NCBI RefSeq assembly: GCF_017163935.1 | Contig: NZ_JABVZR010000001.1 | Span: forward strand, 3,162,001-3,226,000 | Source: Novosphingobium terrae | GTDB taxonomy: Bacteria; Pseudomonadota; Alphaproteobacteria; Sphingomonadales; Sphingomonadaceae | DNA: 64,000 bases | Direction of reading: 5' to 3' | Part shown: one piece after another, positions 17,429-26,373 of the stretch | How the letters are laid out: every line of letters starts with the position of its first letter | Position numbering within the stretch: the stretch's first letter is position 1 | Notes under the pieces: generated by a model | What the model was told of the DNA's origin: nothing | The model's input: the letters and a program-made list of their open reading frames with translations, nothing else | The model's database searches: none | Position numbers and translations under genes: made by a program

Positions 17429-19903
17429 TCAGAAGGCCATGTTGATCGAACCGATGAAGGTCCGGGGCGAGCCCATGTAGACATAGCCCAGGTTGTTGTT
17501 GGTGTAGCCCGTGCTGGAAGCCAGCGAGGCAACGTGGAAGTCGTTGAACAGGTTGGTGACGTTCAGCTGCAGGAAGGTGCGGTCGTTCAGACCGGCCCAA
17601 CCCATCTTCACCTTGGCGTTCAGGTCGATCACCGTGAAGGGCTTCAGCTTGGCATCGTTGATCAACGTTGCCGCGGTCGGCGTCGCCGGGTTGCTGTACT
17701 GCGGCAGGTTCTGGTCGTTCTCCCAGCGCGAGCCGGTGTACTTGCCCTGAATGCCCAGATCGAACGGACCGAAGTGACCGTCCAGACGGCCGCCGACCAT
17801 CCATTCGGGGATGCCCGATTCAAACTTGCCGGCAGTCTGGTAATAGGTCGTGGCGGTGGCCTGCGAGTTGTCGCGGATCTTGGAGTGCAGCCAGGAACCG
17901 AACAGATAGGCCGAAGCATGCTCGTCGATCTTGTACGAGATGCTGCCGTCGATGCCGTAGCGGTCGACGCGGCCCAGGTTGGTGTAGATGCTGGCGTTGG
18001 CATCCGGGTCATAGGCGCTGGTGATACGGTTGCTCAGGATCGTGTACCAGAAACCGGCCTGTGCCGCGATGCGGCTCGACTTGTAGCGCACGCCCGAGTC
18101 GAAGTTGTTGCCCATCTCCTTGCGCGGCGCGGCGATCGACTTGCCCGCATAGAAGGTGTTGTACAACGTATCCGTACCCGGCACCTGCAGCGTGCGGGAG
18201 TAGTTGAAGTACAGCGAGGTGGACGGAGCCACGCGCAGGGTGAAACCAGCGCTGGGCAGCGGAGCGTTGAAGGTGAAGATCTTCTGCTGCGGCGCACCAT
18301 AGGTGGGGTTGGCGGCCAGAACGGCAGCCGTGGTCGTCGCCGAATTGTAGCAGGCATAGCCCGTCGACGCCGTGGTGGTGATGCAGTTGTTGGTCAGGTT
18401 GCGCTTGAAGAAGGGCATGCGCAGGCCGACCACGACGTTCAGCGCGTCGTTCAGGAACTTGCCGCTGTACTCACCCGAAACCTGATGCAGGATCGCATAG
18501 GACAGACGGTTGCGCTTCTCGAGCGGAATGCCGTTCACATCGCGGATCGGATTGTCGCTAGGGAAATAGGCGGTGCCGGTACCATCGGGATTGTAGGTGC
18601 TCAGCTCGCCGGTCTGCTTGTGGCGGCCGCGATCATAGGTGTAGGCCAGACGCACGATCTGATTGGGCGTGAATTCATAACGCAGCGAGGCCATCACGCC
18701 GAAACGGTAGGTCTGCGTCATGCTGGGGCCGTACAGATAGGTCGGCGTGGTGTCGATCACACCGTTCTTGTTGAAATCATAGCCCAGATACATGTTGGAA
18801 CCGTTGTAGCCGGTGCCACCTGCAGGCGCGCTGGTTTCATAGGCGGCATAGGCCGAACCGCCGCCGTTCGCCTTGCTGTATTCCAGATAGGGATCGACGT
18901 TGAGGACCATCTTGTCGGTCAGCGTGAAGCGCGAGTTGGCGCGCAGGTTCGCCGTGTCCGAAGGGTTGTAGCGACGCTCATAGCAGGACGCGCCCGTGGT
19001 GGCCGCGGTGCAGGCCGAAGCGGTGTAATAGGCTTCGCTGAAGTTGGTCGGGAAGCGGTTGCCCGAGCCCGAACCCACGGTCAGGCCGTTGGTGTTCAGC
19101 GTGCGCAGCGGCATCGAGGTCGACGAGAAATTGCGGTTCTGGTTCCAGTGACCGGCGAAGGTGATGAAGTCACCGGCGCTGCCCAGCGGCTGGTACAGCT
19201 TGAAGTTGTATTCCTTCTTGTTGATCTTGCCGACGCCGCCGTACCACACATCGTTGGTGGCGCTGCTGGCCGACAGCCAGGCGCGCAGACCGCCCGCAGT
19301 GATGTTGCCGGTGTCGATGATGCCGATCACGCGCTGGAAGTTGAAGCTGCCGACGCTGCCCTGCAGGCGGACATGGAAGTCCTCGGTGGGGTTGCGCGAG
19401 CGGTAGTTCACGGTCGAACCGGTGGCCGAAGCGGTCGGGCTGTCAACGTCGGTGGTGCCCAGGTTGACGCTGACGGTGTCGATCAGCTCAGGGTCGAGCA
19501 TCTGGTTCGAATACAGGGCATAGTTGCCGGTGTCGTTCAGCGGAATACCGTCGAAGGTTTCCGAGATACGGCTGGAATCGAAGCCGCGAATATACAGCGT
19601 GCCGCCCTGCGAACCGAACGGATCCTGGTTGGCGAAGCTGACGCCCGGGATCTGGTTGATCGTCTCGTTGATCGACTGACCGGGCACCTGGGCCTGGATG
19701 AATTCGGCGTTCAGAACCTGCTTGGCCTTGGGCGTGTCAGGAATATCGACGCCGGCCACGGCCCTGTTGGCCTTGCCGCTCACCACGATATCCTTTTCGA
19801 ACTCGACCGCGCCCGAAGACTGCGCGAAAACGGGGGTGGCCACGGCCGCGACGGCCACGGCAATGGTGCTGGCCGCGAAGGCCATCTTGGAAATAGGACG
19901 CAT
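17429..19903 (-). CDS. TonB-dependent outer membrane receptor
   Basis: The 824-residue protein has a signal peptide (residues 1 to about 27, ending PVFA), a plug domain (INETINQIPGVSFANQD, GGTLYIRGFD, GSTVNYRSRNP) and a 22-strand barrel ending in a terminal Phe, as needed for BAM recognition. I chose ATG 19903, preceded by CAGGGGC; ATG 19921 in frame would add six residues. No N-terminal signalling extension is present, so it is a plain importer rather than a FecA-type transducer. Substrate is unknown. It stands alone, convergent with mtgA and divergent from the metal exporter, which gives only a faint hint of a metal link. Confidence 0.92.
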   Translation of the reverse strand: MRPISKMAFAASTIAVAVAAVATPVFAQSSGAVEFEKDIVVSGKANRAVAGVDIPDTPKAKQVLNAEFIQAQVPGQSINETINQIPGVSFANQDPFGSQGGTLYIRGFDSSRISETFDGIPLNDTGNYALYSNQMLDPELIDTVSVNLGTTDVDSPTASATGSTVNYRSRNPTEDFHVRLQGSVGSFNFQRVIGIIDTGNITAGGLRAWLSASSATNDVWYGGVGKINKKEYNFKLYQPLGSAGDFITFAGHWNQNRNFSSTSMPLRTLNTNGLTVGSGSGNRFPTNFSEAYYTASACTAATTGASCYERRYNPSDTANLRANSRFTLTDKMVLNVDPYLEYSKANGGGSAYAAYETSAPAGGTGYNGSNMYLGYDFNKNGVIDTTPTYLYGPSMTQTYRFGVMASLRYEFTPNQIVRLAYTYDRGRHKQTGELSTYNPDGTGTAYFPSDNPIRDVNGIPLEKRNRLSYAILHQVSGEYSGKFLNDALNVVVGLRMPFFKRNLTNNCITTTASTGYACYNSATTTAAVLAANPTYGAPQQKIFTFNAPLPSAGFTLRVAPSTSLYFNYSRTLQVPGTDTLYNTFYAGKSIAAPRKEMGNNFDSGVRYKSSRIAAQAGFWYTILSNRITSAYDPDANASIYTNLGRVDRYGIDGSISYKIDEHASAYLFGSWLHSKIRDNSQATATTYYQTAGKFESGIPEWMVGGRLDGHFGPFDLGIQGKYTGSRWENDQNLPQYSNPATPTAATLINDAKLKPFTVIDLNAKVKMGWAGLNDRTFLQLNVTNLFNDFHVASLASSTGYTNNNLGYVYMGSPRTFIGSINMAF

Positions 19904-20253
19904 GCTTGTTTGCCCCTGCATGACGAAATTATGTGTACTGAGACACGTCGAAGTCAGCGTGGATTCGGATTCGTCGAATCCGGCCCCCCGCGCTGGCTGG
20001 CGGCACTCATACCGCCGCTGGGGTCGCTTCTAAACAGCAGGTTGTGACAAGTATTTGACACTAAAGGTGTAAAAAGAGCATAAAAATTCTTACTTTCGGC
20101 AATTTTATTGCTCAATTATTTTCTTTGTCGTAAACATCTTACCCGAACGAGCCACCATGATGCCCAAACCGCCCCGCTCCATCGATCCTGACGCGCCCGA
20201 ATTCTGCTGCAGTGCGACATTTGTGCAACGCAGCAGACCCGAAAGGAACCCTT
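19904..20253. other. Divergent AT-rich intergenic region with promoter-like sites
   Basis: These 350 bases separate the TonB receptor and the CDF exporter. The stretch 20050-20140 is strongly AT-rich for this genome. On the plus strand a consensus TTGACA (20055-20060) is followed at 17-18 bases by CATAAA-like sequence (around 20079), a weak promoter candidate for the exporter about 170 bases away. I see no ORF with a ribosome site and no recognisable metal-regulator operator. Confidence 0.35.
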
Positions 20254-21303
20254 ATGGCTCATGATCACACCCACGATGCCCATGCCGACTCCGCCGGACA
20301 GGGGCATGATCACCATGATGGTGACCATGATCATGATCACGATCATGACCATGGACATAGCCACGGGCACGGGCACGCCCATGGCCATCATCACCACGGC
20401 CATGGTCATGGCCACGGGCATCACCATCATGGTGTCGGCCATGGCAAGGCCTTTGCCATTGCGGTCGGCCTCAACACCGTCTTCGTGGTGGTCGAGGGGA
20501 TCGCCGGCTTCATCGGGCATTCGGTGGCGCTGCTGGCCGATGCCGGGCACAATCTCTCCGATGTGCTCTCGCTGCTGCTCGCCTGGGGGGCCAGCCATCT
20601 CGCCCAGAAGCCGCCCTCGGCGCGCTTTACCTATGGTCTGAAAAGCTCCTCCATTCTGGCGGCGCTGGCCAATGCGGCGCTGCTGTGGGTGGCGCTGGGC
20701 GCGATCCTGATCGAAACCATCCGTGCCCTCTTCACCCCCGAAACCGTTGAGGCCCCGCTGATGATCGGCGTCGCCGCTGCGGGCATTGCGGTGAACGGCC
20801 TCTCGGCAGTGCTTTTCGCGCGTGGCAGCAAGGAAGACATCAATCTGCGCGCCGCCTTCCAGCACCTCATGGCCGATGCGCTGGTCTCGGCAGGCGTGGT
20901 CGTGGCGGGCATCGTGGTGGCCTACACCGGCTGGCGCTGGCTCGATCCCGTCACCAGTCTGGTGATCACCGCCATGATCGGGCTGGGCAGCTGGTCGCTG
21001 CTGCGCGAGTCCGTGCATATGGGCCTGCTCGCCGTGCCAGAGGGGATCAATGAGGAGAAGGTCCGCGCCTACCTCGCCTCGCAAGAGGGGGTGAGCGCCG
21101 TCCACGACCTCCATATCTGGCCCATGAGCACCACCGAAACCGCCCTCACCGCCCATCTGGTGATTCCCGGCGGACATCCGGGGGATGCGTTCCTCCACGG
21201 ACTGGCTGAGACGCTGGAGAAGAAATTCCGCATCGGTCATTCCACCATTCAGGTGGAGTGCAATGCAGAGGTCTGCTCGCTGCATCCGGAAGGGGTGGTT
21301 TAA
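20254..21303 (+). CDS. czcD: Cation diffusion facilitator metal exporter with His-rich N-terminus
   Basis: This inner-membrane Zn/Co/Cd:proton antiporter of the CDF family has 349 residues. Residues 1 to about 64 are an extreme His/Asp/Gly tract that probably binds metal in the cytoplasm. Six helices follow, with the paired HxxxD metal sites (HSVALLADAGHNLSD around residue 88, and FQHLMADALVSAG in helix 5). The C-terminal ferredoxin-like domain contains HDLHIWPMSTTE. The ATG follows a clear GAAAGGAA ribosome site; the frame extends upstream only through non-ATG codons. The symbol reflects the closest general type; ZitB is equally possible, and substrate preference cannot be read. Confidence 0.9.
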   Translation: MAHDHTHDAHADSAGQGHDHHDGDHDHDHDHDHGHSHGHGHAHGHHHHGHGHGHGHHHHGVGHGKAFAIAVGLNTVFVVVEGIAGFIGHSVALLADAGHNLSDVLSLLLAWGASHLAQKPPSARFTYGLKSSSILAALANAALLWVALGAILIETIRALFTPETVEAPLMIGVAAAGIAVNGLSAVLFARGSKEDINLRAAFQHLMADALVSAGVVVAGIVVAYTGWRWLDPVTSLVITAMIGLGSWSLLRESVHMGLLAVPEGINEEKVRAYLASQEGVSAVHDLHIWPMSTTETALTAHLVIPGGHPGDAFLHGLAETLEKKFRIGHSTIQVECNAEVCSLHPEGVV

Positions 21304-21314
21304 AAAAGAGAGAA

Positions 21315-21584
21315 TGCGAGGGTGTTACACCCTCGCGCTCCCATGAATGTGCGCCTTGCGCTTTGGGTTCAGCCAAAGAGCAATGCCGCTGCGCCGCAGG
21401 CTTTAAAATCGCCAGCATGGTTTTGAGACACAAGGTGTCTGCCTGCGGCGCTTTCGGTCACGCAGGTGGAGAGGCTGGGCACGCCAATCGGGAACCACTG
21501 CCCTCTCTTCGGAAGACGTTATGGCAGCGCGAGGGCCCGGAGCATGTCTCTTGAGACATGCGACCAACAAGGACTCCCCCTCGC
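21315..21584 (+). repeat. Intergenic palindrome-ended repeat, copy D, with long-tip variant
   Basis: The left end is the standard GCGAGGGTGT/ACACCCTCGC hairpin, 11 bases after the exporter stop. The right hairpin keeps GCGAGGG (21529-21535) and CCCTCGC (21578-21584), but its tip is replaced by 42 bases carrying a second palindrome, GCATGTCTC / GAGACATGC with a two-base loop (21542-21561). A T-rich tail follows. The same 42-base tip, inverted, occurs at the left end of copy F. The element fills the gap before ygfZ. Confidence 0.88.
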
Positions 21585-21628
21585 TTTTTCCTCTTCCTTT
21601 TTCCCCCTCCCTTCCCCACCTTACTGAT

Positions 21629-22387
21629 ATGTCTACCCTCACCACCCGCGCCCTGATCCGCCTGACCCCGCAAGACCCGCAGGAAAACCCCCGCAGCTTC
21701 CTGCAAGGCCTGATCACCAGTGACGTGCTGATGACACCTTTGCCCGTCTGGGCCGGCTTGCTGAGCCCGCAAGGCAAGGCGCTGTTCGACTTCTTCGTCT
21801 GGGCCGATGGCGAGGATCTGCTGATCGACTGCGAGGCAGATCAGGCCGAAGCGCTGGCCAAGCGCCTCTCCCTCTATCGCCTGCGCCGCAAGATCGCGAT
21901 CGCCCGGGACGACACGCTGGCCATTCACTGGAGCGCTCAGGAACCGGGCCACCCCGCCTCGCCCGATCCGCGCCTGCATGCGCTGGGCTGGCGCTGGCTG
22001 GCCCCTGCCGATGATGTCGCCGTGGATGCCGACTATCTGGCCCATCGCCTGCTGCTGGGCGTCACCGAAACCCATGCCGAGCTGGGCGATCTGCTGTGGC
22101 TGGAGACCAATGCGGCCGAGCTGAACGGCGTCAGCTTCACCAAGGGCTGCTATGTCGGGCAGGAGAACACCGCGCGGATGAACTGGCGGCAGAAGGTCAA
22201 TCGGCGGCTGGTGGTGGTGCCGCTGGAGGATTCGCGGGACGATCGCCGCCGCACGGCCTATCCGCAGCTGGCGCTGGCCGTGGACCATCGCCGGGTGGAA
22301 GACATTCAGCCGATTGCGGTGCCAAGCTGGCTCGCCCCCGCCCTGCAGAGCGAGGACGCGGAGGTTACCCCAGCACCGGGGTCATGA
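21629..22387 (+). CDS. ygfZ: YgfZ/GcvT-like folate-binding iron-sulfur assembly protein
   Basis: The 252-residue protein belongs to the YgfZ/COG0354 family, which uses tetrahydrofolate to support maturation or repair of certain iron-sulfur enzymes. The diagnostic motif KGCYVGQE (residues about 172-179), with its essential Cys, is intact. The start is ATG 21629; the ribosome site is poor (pyrimidine-rich upstream). The last 23 bases overlap the tail of a TetR gene on the opposite strand. No partner Fe-S gene is adjacent. Confidence 0.9.
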   Translation: MSTLTTRALIRLTPQDPQENPRSFLQGLITSDVLMTPLPVWAGLLSPQGKALFDFFVWADGEDLLIDCEADQAEALAKRLSLYRLRRKIAIARDDTLAIHWSAQEPGHPASPDPRLHALGWRWLAPADDVAVDADYLAHRLLLGVTETHAELGDLLWLETNAAELNGVSFTKGCYVGQENTARMNWRQKVNRRLVVVPLEDSRDDRRRTAYPQLALAVDHRRVEDIQPIAVPSWLAPALQSEDAEVTPAPGS

Positions 22388-22961
22388 TCACACCGGCCCG
22401 GGCGCGCTCGGCCACCAGCAGGCGCTCGGCCACGTCGCGACCGCAATCGCGGGGCAGATGCAGTGCGCGGGTCATCGGGGCGCCCAGCAGGCCGTCGCCC
22501 ACCGCCAGCAGCACCAGCGAATGCGAGACATGGCGCATCGCCTCGGAGCCCAGATCGTGGAGTTCCTCCAGCATCGTCTCGATGGCTTCGATGATCGGCT
22601 CCAGCGCATGGGCATCGCCGGTCAGCCGCAACCAGACCGCCAGCGAGGCCGCGCCCTGATGCTCGAAACTGTCGAAGATGATGTCCACCAGCTCACGCGG
22701 GGTCAGGGCGCCAAGGCGGCTGGCCAGCACCGCTTGGCCGATCGTCTCGCACAGGGCGCCAGCCATATGCTGAGCCAGAGCCCGCCACAGATCGCTGACG
22801 CTGCCGAAGTGATGCAACAGATTGGCATGCGTGCGGCCGATGCGCGCGGCCACGGCCTTGAGCGTAACGGCGTGAGGGCCTTGCTCGATCAGCAGCAGGC
22901 GCGCCGCTTCAAGGGCGGCAGCCCGGCTCTCATGAGGCGAAAGACGCTTTTTCATCGACAT
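22365..22961 (-). CDS. TetR family transcriptional regulator
   Basis: The 198-residue repressor has an N-terminal TetR helix-turn-helix (about residues 10-56; VTLKAVAARIGRTHANLLHH as turn and recognition helix) and an all-helical ligand domain. It is divergent from the PF10118 gene with only 26 bases between the two starts, so it very probably controls that gene and itself from one operator; the gap is short enough that any operator must overlap both promoters. The ligand is unknown. The 3' end overlaps ygfZ tail to tail. Confidence 0.88.
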   Translation of the reverse strand: MSMKKRLSPHESRAAALEAARLLLIEQGPHAVTLKAVAARIGRTHANLLHHFGSVSDLWRALAQHMAGALCETIGQAVLASRLGALTPRELVDIIFDSFEHQGAASLAVWLRLTGDAHALEPIIEAIETMLEELHDLGSEAMRHVSHSLVLLAVGDGLLGAPMTRALHLPRDCGRDVAERLLVAERARAGVIMTPVLG

Positions 22962-22987
22962 CGGTTCGGCTAACCCACCCTTAGATT

Positions 22988-23926
22988 ATGACCACCGCGA
23001 CCCACCGATTTTTCGCCCGCGTAAAGACGGGATTAACCGCTGACAAGGGGGGTTTTGCGTCGCCCTACGCAATAAATGTACGCAATCATCGATTCTTGCG
23101 AAATTCTGAAATTAAAAGATGGTGGTTGGGTAACAATCCTGTCGCGACGGCATGGCATAATGCGCTCTCCGCGACCTTCCCGCGCGGCGAAGCCTTCTTC
23201 ATCGACTCGCTGAAGGTGTTTCGCGAGGGTGCGAGTCCCGAACTGGCGATAGAGATTCGCAATTTCATCGCGCAGGAGGCCCATCACAGCCGCGAGCATC
23301 TGCACTTCAACCGCCATATCGAAGCCTCGGGATTCGATCTTTCCGCCATCGATGCGCGGCTGGCCCTCTTCATCGCCAAGACGCGGGTGAAGTCGGATCT
23401 GGTCAATCTGATCGTCACCGCCGTGCTGGAGCATCTGACCACGATCATCGCACGCGAGGTGCTGGGCGAGACGCCTGTCTACCGCGACGCCGATGCACAG
23501 GTGCTGGCCCTGTGGCGCTGGCATGCCGTGGAGGAGATCGAGCACAAGGCCGTCGCCTATGACACCTTCCTGCACGCCACCCGCCGCTGGAGCGCCTGGC
23601 GCCGCTGGCGGGTGCGCTGCATCATCGCCATTCTGGTGACGCGCACCTTTGTGGCTCACCGCTGGCGCGATACGCTGGAGTTGCTGGCGCAGGATGGCAT
23701 CACCGGCTGGCGCGCACGCGGGAGCCTACTGGCCTATCTGGTGCTCAAGCCGGGGGTGCTGAGGCGTATTCTGCCCGATTGGCTCAGTTTCCTGAAACCG
23801 GGCTATCATCCGGCAAAGCGCGACGATTCGCGTCTGCTCGCCGCCTATGAAGCAGGCGCCGCTTTGCAGGGCGAACATCCTGCGCTGGCCGGGGCGGAGA
23901 CAGAGGCCCCGGCCAGCGTGGATTAA
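22988..23926 (+). CDS. PF10118-type predicted metal-dependent hydrolase
   Basis: The 312-residue protein matches the COG3687/PF10118 family: a helical bundle with His/Glu clusters that suggest a di-metal site, here EAHHSREHLHFNRH (about residues 93-106), a middle VLEHLTTIIA and AVEEIEHKAVAYD (about 180-192). It resembles ferritin-like or haem-oxygenase-like di-iron folds; the activity is not established for the family. It often lies beside a TetR regulator in proteobacteria, as here. A hydrophobic segment near residues 208-225 may touch the membrane. Confidence 0.8.
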   Translation: MTTATHRFFARVKTGLTADKGGFASPYAINVRNHRFLRNSEIKRWWLGNNPVATAWHNALSATFPRGEAFFIDSLKVFREGASPELAIEIRNFIAQEAHHSREHLHFNRHIEASGFDLSAIDARLALFIAKTRVKSDLVNLIVTAVLEHLTTIIAREVLGETPVYRDADAQVLALWRWHAVEEIEHKAVAYDTFLHATRRWSAWRRWRVRCIIAILVTRTFVAHRWRDTLELLAQDGITGWRARGSLLAYLVLKPGVLRRILPDWLSFLKPGYHPAKRDDSRLLAAYEAGAALQGEHPALAGAETEAPASVD

Positions 23927-23936
23927 GCGGCGCGGG

Positions 23937-24503
23937 TCAGGCCGCCCGGCGGGTCGGGCCCCCGCCCAGATCGTCGTCACAATCGCTGGGCACGCCCAGA
24001 TCGACCGCATAGGTCATGGAAGAGGTCAGCACGGGCAGGCCATGGCCCGCATCCGCCCTTACCCCGTCCACCGACAGCGGCGAGAAGCCGAGCTTGCGCA
24101 GCACACGCGCCGAGGCCGGATTGTCGAGATAATGGCGCGCCACGATATGGCGATGCCCCAGGGTGCGCGCCAGCGACAGCACGGCCCGGCCCGCCTCGGT
24201 GGCGTAACCCTGCCCGCGATGCGCGCGCGCGATCCAGTAACCCAGATGCAGCTGGCCATCGATCTTGATCATGCCGATCATGCCCAGCACATCCACGCCA
24301 TGGTTGCCGCGCGGCAGGGTGATCATGAAATGCGGCAGACGCGGATCGAGGCCCGCGCCATTGCGCAGCTCCTCGGGCGAATAGGGCCAGCCCATGCGCA
24401 GGAAGTTGCGTTCAACCTCCGCGTCGCTCAGGCCAGCGTGCAGGTCCTGCCAATCCTCGGCCCAGATGGGGCGCAGGAACAGCCTTTCACTGCGAATGAA
24501 CAT
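23937..24503 (-). CDS. GNAT N-acetyltransferase (RimJ/RimL-like)
   Basis: The 188-residue protein starts MFIRSERLFLRPIWAEDWQD, typical of RimJ/RimL-type GNAT enzymes. It carries the acetyl-CoA loop RGQGYATEAGRAV (about residues 99-111) and the C-terminal NPASARVLRKLGF motif. The substrate amine is unknown; close relatives acetylate ribosomal protein N-termini or small amines. The start at 24503 follows GGAGAGAC. It is convergent with the PF10118 gene. The upstream 250 bases to 24757 hold no gene that I can support. Confidence 0.85.
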   Translation of the reverse strand: MFIRSERLFLRPIWAEDWQDLHAGLSDAEVERNFLRMGWPYSPEELRNGAGLDPRLPHFMITLPRGNHGVDVLGMIGMIKIDGQLHLGYWIARAHRGQGYATEAGRAVLSLARTLGHRHIVARHYLDNPASARVLRKLGFSPLSVDGVRADAGHGLPVLTSSMTYAVDLGVPSDCDDDLGGGPTRRAA

Positions 24504-24757
24504 GTGTCTCTCCAATCCTCGGCCCCTGCCGCGCCTAGCGCTGCAGGGTGACAGCATGGTGACGGTTCCGGCATCAAAAAAACCGGCTCGTTCCATGCAC
24601 TTTGCCCGGGCTCCACAACCCCTGTCACTTGGCTTAACGCCGTAGGCGGGGTTTGGTTTCCGATGGTTGCGACGGAATGTTCTGGTACAAAGGCCAGACA
24701 ATCGCGATCCATATCGGAACCAAAATGGACGATCCGAACGGTGGGAAGGGAGACACG

Positions 24758-24790
24758 AAAAAAGGGAGACGGGTTGGCCCCTCTCCCTTT
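24758..24790 (-). terminator. Rho-independent terminator of rplU-rpmA
   Basis: On the minus strand AAAGGGAGA (24790-24782) pairs with TCTCCCTTT (24769-24761), with extra GGGG/ACCC pairing in the loop, and is followed by a run of T residues to 24758. It lies about 85 bases after the rpmA stop, downstream of another hairpin. Confidence 0.8.
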
Positions 24791-24833
24791 GTTGGCCGCT
24801 GATTTCAGGCGTTTAACCTGAGACCTGCGGCGG

Positions 24834-24855
24834 GGGCCATCCGTGTGGATGGCCC
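24834..24855. terminator. Perfect 9-bp hairpin just after rpmA
   Basis: GGGCCATCC and GGATGGCCC face each other around a GTGT loop, 18 bases past the rpmA stop. No T run follows on the rpmA strand, so it is more likely a 3'-end stabilising hairpin upstream of the main terminator. Confidence 0.45.
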
Positions 24856-24872
24856 TTTATCGACCATCCGAT

Positions 24873-25142
24873 TTATTCGGCGGCGAGTGCCGGTACGTCG
24901 ACCGACACATATTTGCGGCCGAGCTTGCCGGCGTGGAAGCGAACCTTGCCCTCGGCCAGCGAGAACAGGGTGTGATCCTTGCCGATGCCGACGTTCACGC
25001 CGGGGTACACGCGGGTGCCGCGCTGACGGATGATAATGTTACCACCCACCACGTCCTGGCCACCGAACTTCTTCACGCCGAGGCGCTTGGACTGCGAATC
25101 GCGACCGTTGCGCGAAGAGCCGCCAGCTTTCTTATGTGCCAT
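24873..25142 (-). CDS. rpmA: 50S ribosomal protein L27
   Basis: The 89-residue protein has the invariant L27 start [20 protein letters not shown] and the [16 protein letters not shown] core. Its N-terminal tail reaches the peptidyl-transferase centre. It follows rplU after a 21-base gap, the universal bacterial order. No N-terminal cleavable extension (as in Firmicutes) is present. Confidence 0.98.
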   Translation of the reverse strand: MAHKKAGGSSRNGRDSQSKRLGVKKFGGQDVVGGNIIIRQRGTRVYPGVNVGIGKDHTLFSLAEGKVRFHAGKLGRKYVSVDVPALAAE

Positions 25143-25163
25143 CTGTCAAACTCCTCGAAGATC

Positions 25164-25466
25164 TTAGGCCGCAGCGACCGAGGTGATGCGCAGCAGGGTG
25201 AGCTGCTGGCGGTGGCCGTTCTTGCGACGGTAGTTGTGACGACGACGCTTCTTGAAAACCGTCACCTTCTCGCTCTTGGCCTGAGCGATGATCTCGGCCG
25301 AGACCACCACGCCCTTGGCGTCAGCGATCTGACCGTCATTGCCGGCCAGCAGAACGTCACCCAGCGTAATCGTCTCACCGGCTTCACCAGCCAGCTTTTC
25401 GACCGCGATCTTGTCTCCGGCGGCGACCCGATACTGCTTGCCGCCTGTGCGCACCACTGCGAACAT
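25164..25466 (-). CDS. rplU: 50S ribosomal protein L21
   Basis: The 100-residue protein begins [19 protein letters not shown] and contains the [19 protein letters not shown] rRNA-binding segment. I place the start at ATG 25466, which gives the normal L21 N-terminus and follows GGATGGAAATC; the in-frame ATG at 25475 would add three residues. It is the first gene of the rplU-rpmA operon with a promoter about 140 bases upstream, leaving a leader long enough for autoregulation. Confidence 0.97.
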   Translation of the reverse strand: MFAVVRTGGKQYRVAAGDKIAVEKLAGEAGETITLGDVLLAGNDGQIADAKGVVVSAEIIAQAKSEKVTVFKKRRRHNYRRKNGHRQQLTLLRITSVAAA

Positions 25467-25603
25467 GATTTCCATCCAATAAATCTAGTGCCTGTCGCCC
25501 CGCCGAAGGTCTGCCGAATTCCTGCCGAAACAAGACATCCATCAGGCCGCGGGCGACGCGCCGAGGCCCCATCGTTTCCGACAGGGGCTCGAATGAAGCG
25601 ACG

Positions 25604-25632
25604 CCGTTAGTGGAAGAGGGGGTGCCTGTCAA
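25604..25632 (-). promoter_or_regulatory. Candidate rplU-rpmA promoter
   Basis: A perfect -35 TTGACA (25632-25627), a 17-base spacer and TAACGG (25609-25604) lie on the minus strand upstream of rplU. The predicted leader is about 130 bases. The rest of the 300-base gap up to 25764 shows no further gene. Confidence 0.55.
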
Positions 25633-25764
25633 TCCGCTGGCGCCCGATGCTGTGTGAAAAGCATGGCGCCCGGCCCCGCGCAAAGCCCCGGGAAAGCGGG
25701 TAAACCGCGCATCTGCGCTGATCGATGCTCTGGCGCTGGCGGTGTGGCATGCTATGGCCTGCCC

Positions 25765-26373
25765 ATGGTCAGCATGCAAGACTCCTCGGCCCGCCCCCCG
25801 CGCCGAATCGCCCCCTCCGGCCAGATCACGCGATTCGCTCGCGCAGGCCGAGCGCCTGGCGCCCCGGCGCGACTCGTTCTTGTCGCGGCGCTGCTCGCGC
25901 TGGCGGGATGCTCCTCCGGGCCCTATCCCTCGCTCAGCCGCTGGTCGACCGACCATGCGGGCAACCAGCCGCCGCCCAAGGACAAGCCCGCCCCGCCCAC
26001 CACGCCTGTCGCCATGACCTGCGACGAGGCTGCGGCGGATCGCATCGACGCCGAGTTCAAGAAGACGCTGCCCGGCTCCGAAGTGGTGCTGCGCGGCGTG
26101 GGCGATGCGGCAACCGGCAGCCCGGCATGGTCGAAGGGCAATCTGGCGCTGGCCGATCTGCAGAACATCCGCGCGCGGCTCGGCAAGGTGCTGGCCCCGG
26201 CGGAGGAGGCCTATGTCGCCGATACGCAGAACCATGCGCAGATCGATGCCCGCGACGGTATCATGAACCGGCCCGATGGTGCGCGCCTGTCCTCCTGCTA
26301 TGCCCATATCGATTCGCTGGCCAGCGCCGAGGACAGTGAGATCGAGCGGCTGCACACGATGCTGCCGGATTAA
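25765..26373 (+). CDS. Putative lipoprotein of unknown function
   Basis: The 202-residue protein has a long basic N-region (ARPPRRIAPSGQITRFARAG) followed by a hydrophobic core and lipobox LALAGC, then Pro/Lys-rich and charged periplasmic sequence. Two Cys remain in the mature part (CDEAAAD and SCYAH), possibly a disulfide. ATG 25765 or 25774 are both possible starts. I do not recognise a family. Its TAA stop is shared with that of convergent moaE in the palindrome ATTAAT, so the two genes end on the same four bases. Confidence 0.7.
   Translation: MVSMQDSSARPPRRIAPSGQITRFARAGRAPGAPARLVLVAALLALAGCSSGPYPSLSRWSTDHAGNQPPPKDKPAPPTTPVAMTCDEAAADRIDAEFKKTLPGSEVVLRGVGDAATGSPAWSKGNLALADLQNIRARLGKVLAPAEEAYVADTQNHAQIDARDGIMNRPDGARLSSCYAHIDSLASAEDSEIERLHTMLPD

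Noticed and set aside
17315..20047. A 910-codon plus-strand frame opposite the TonB receptor
   Set aside because: It is antisense to a clear receptor gene in a GC-rich genome, with Arg/His/Gly-biased shadow composition and no domain.
20254..20445. CRISPR-like or satellite repeat suggested by alternating CATGAT/CATGGC units
   Set aside because: The units encode the His-rich N-terminus of the CDF protein in frame and have no spacers.
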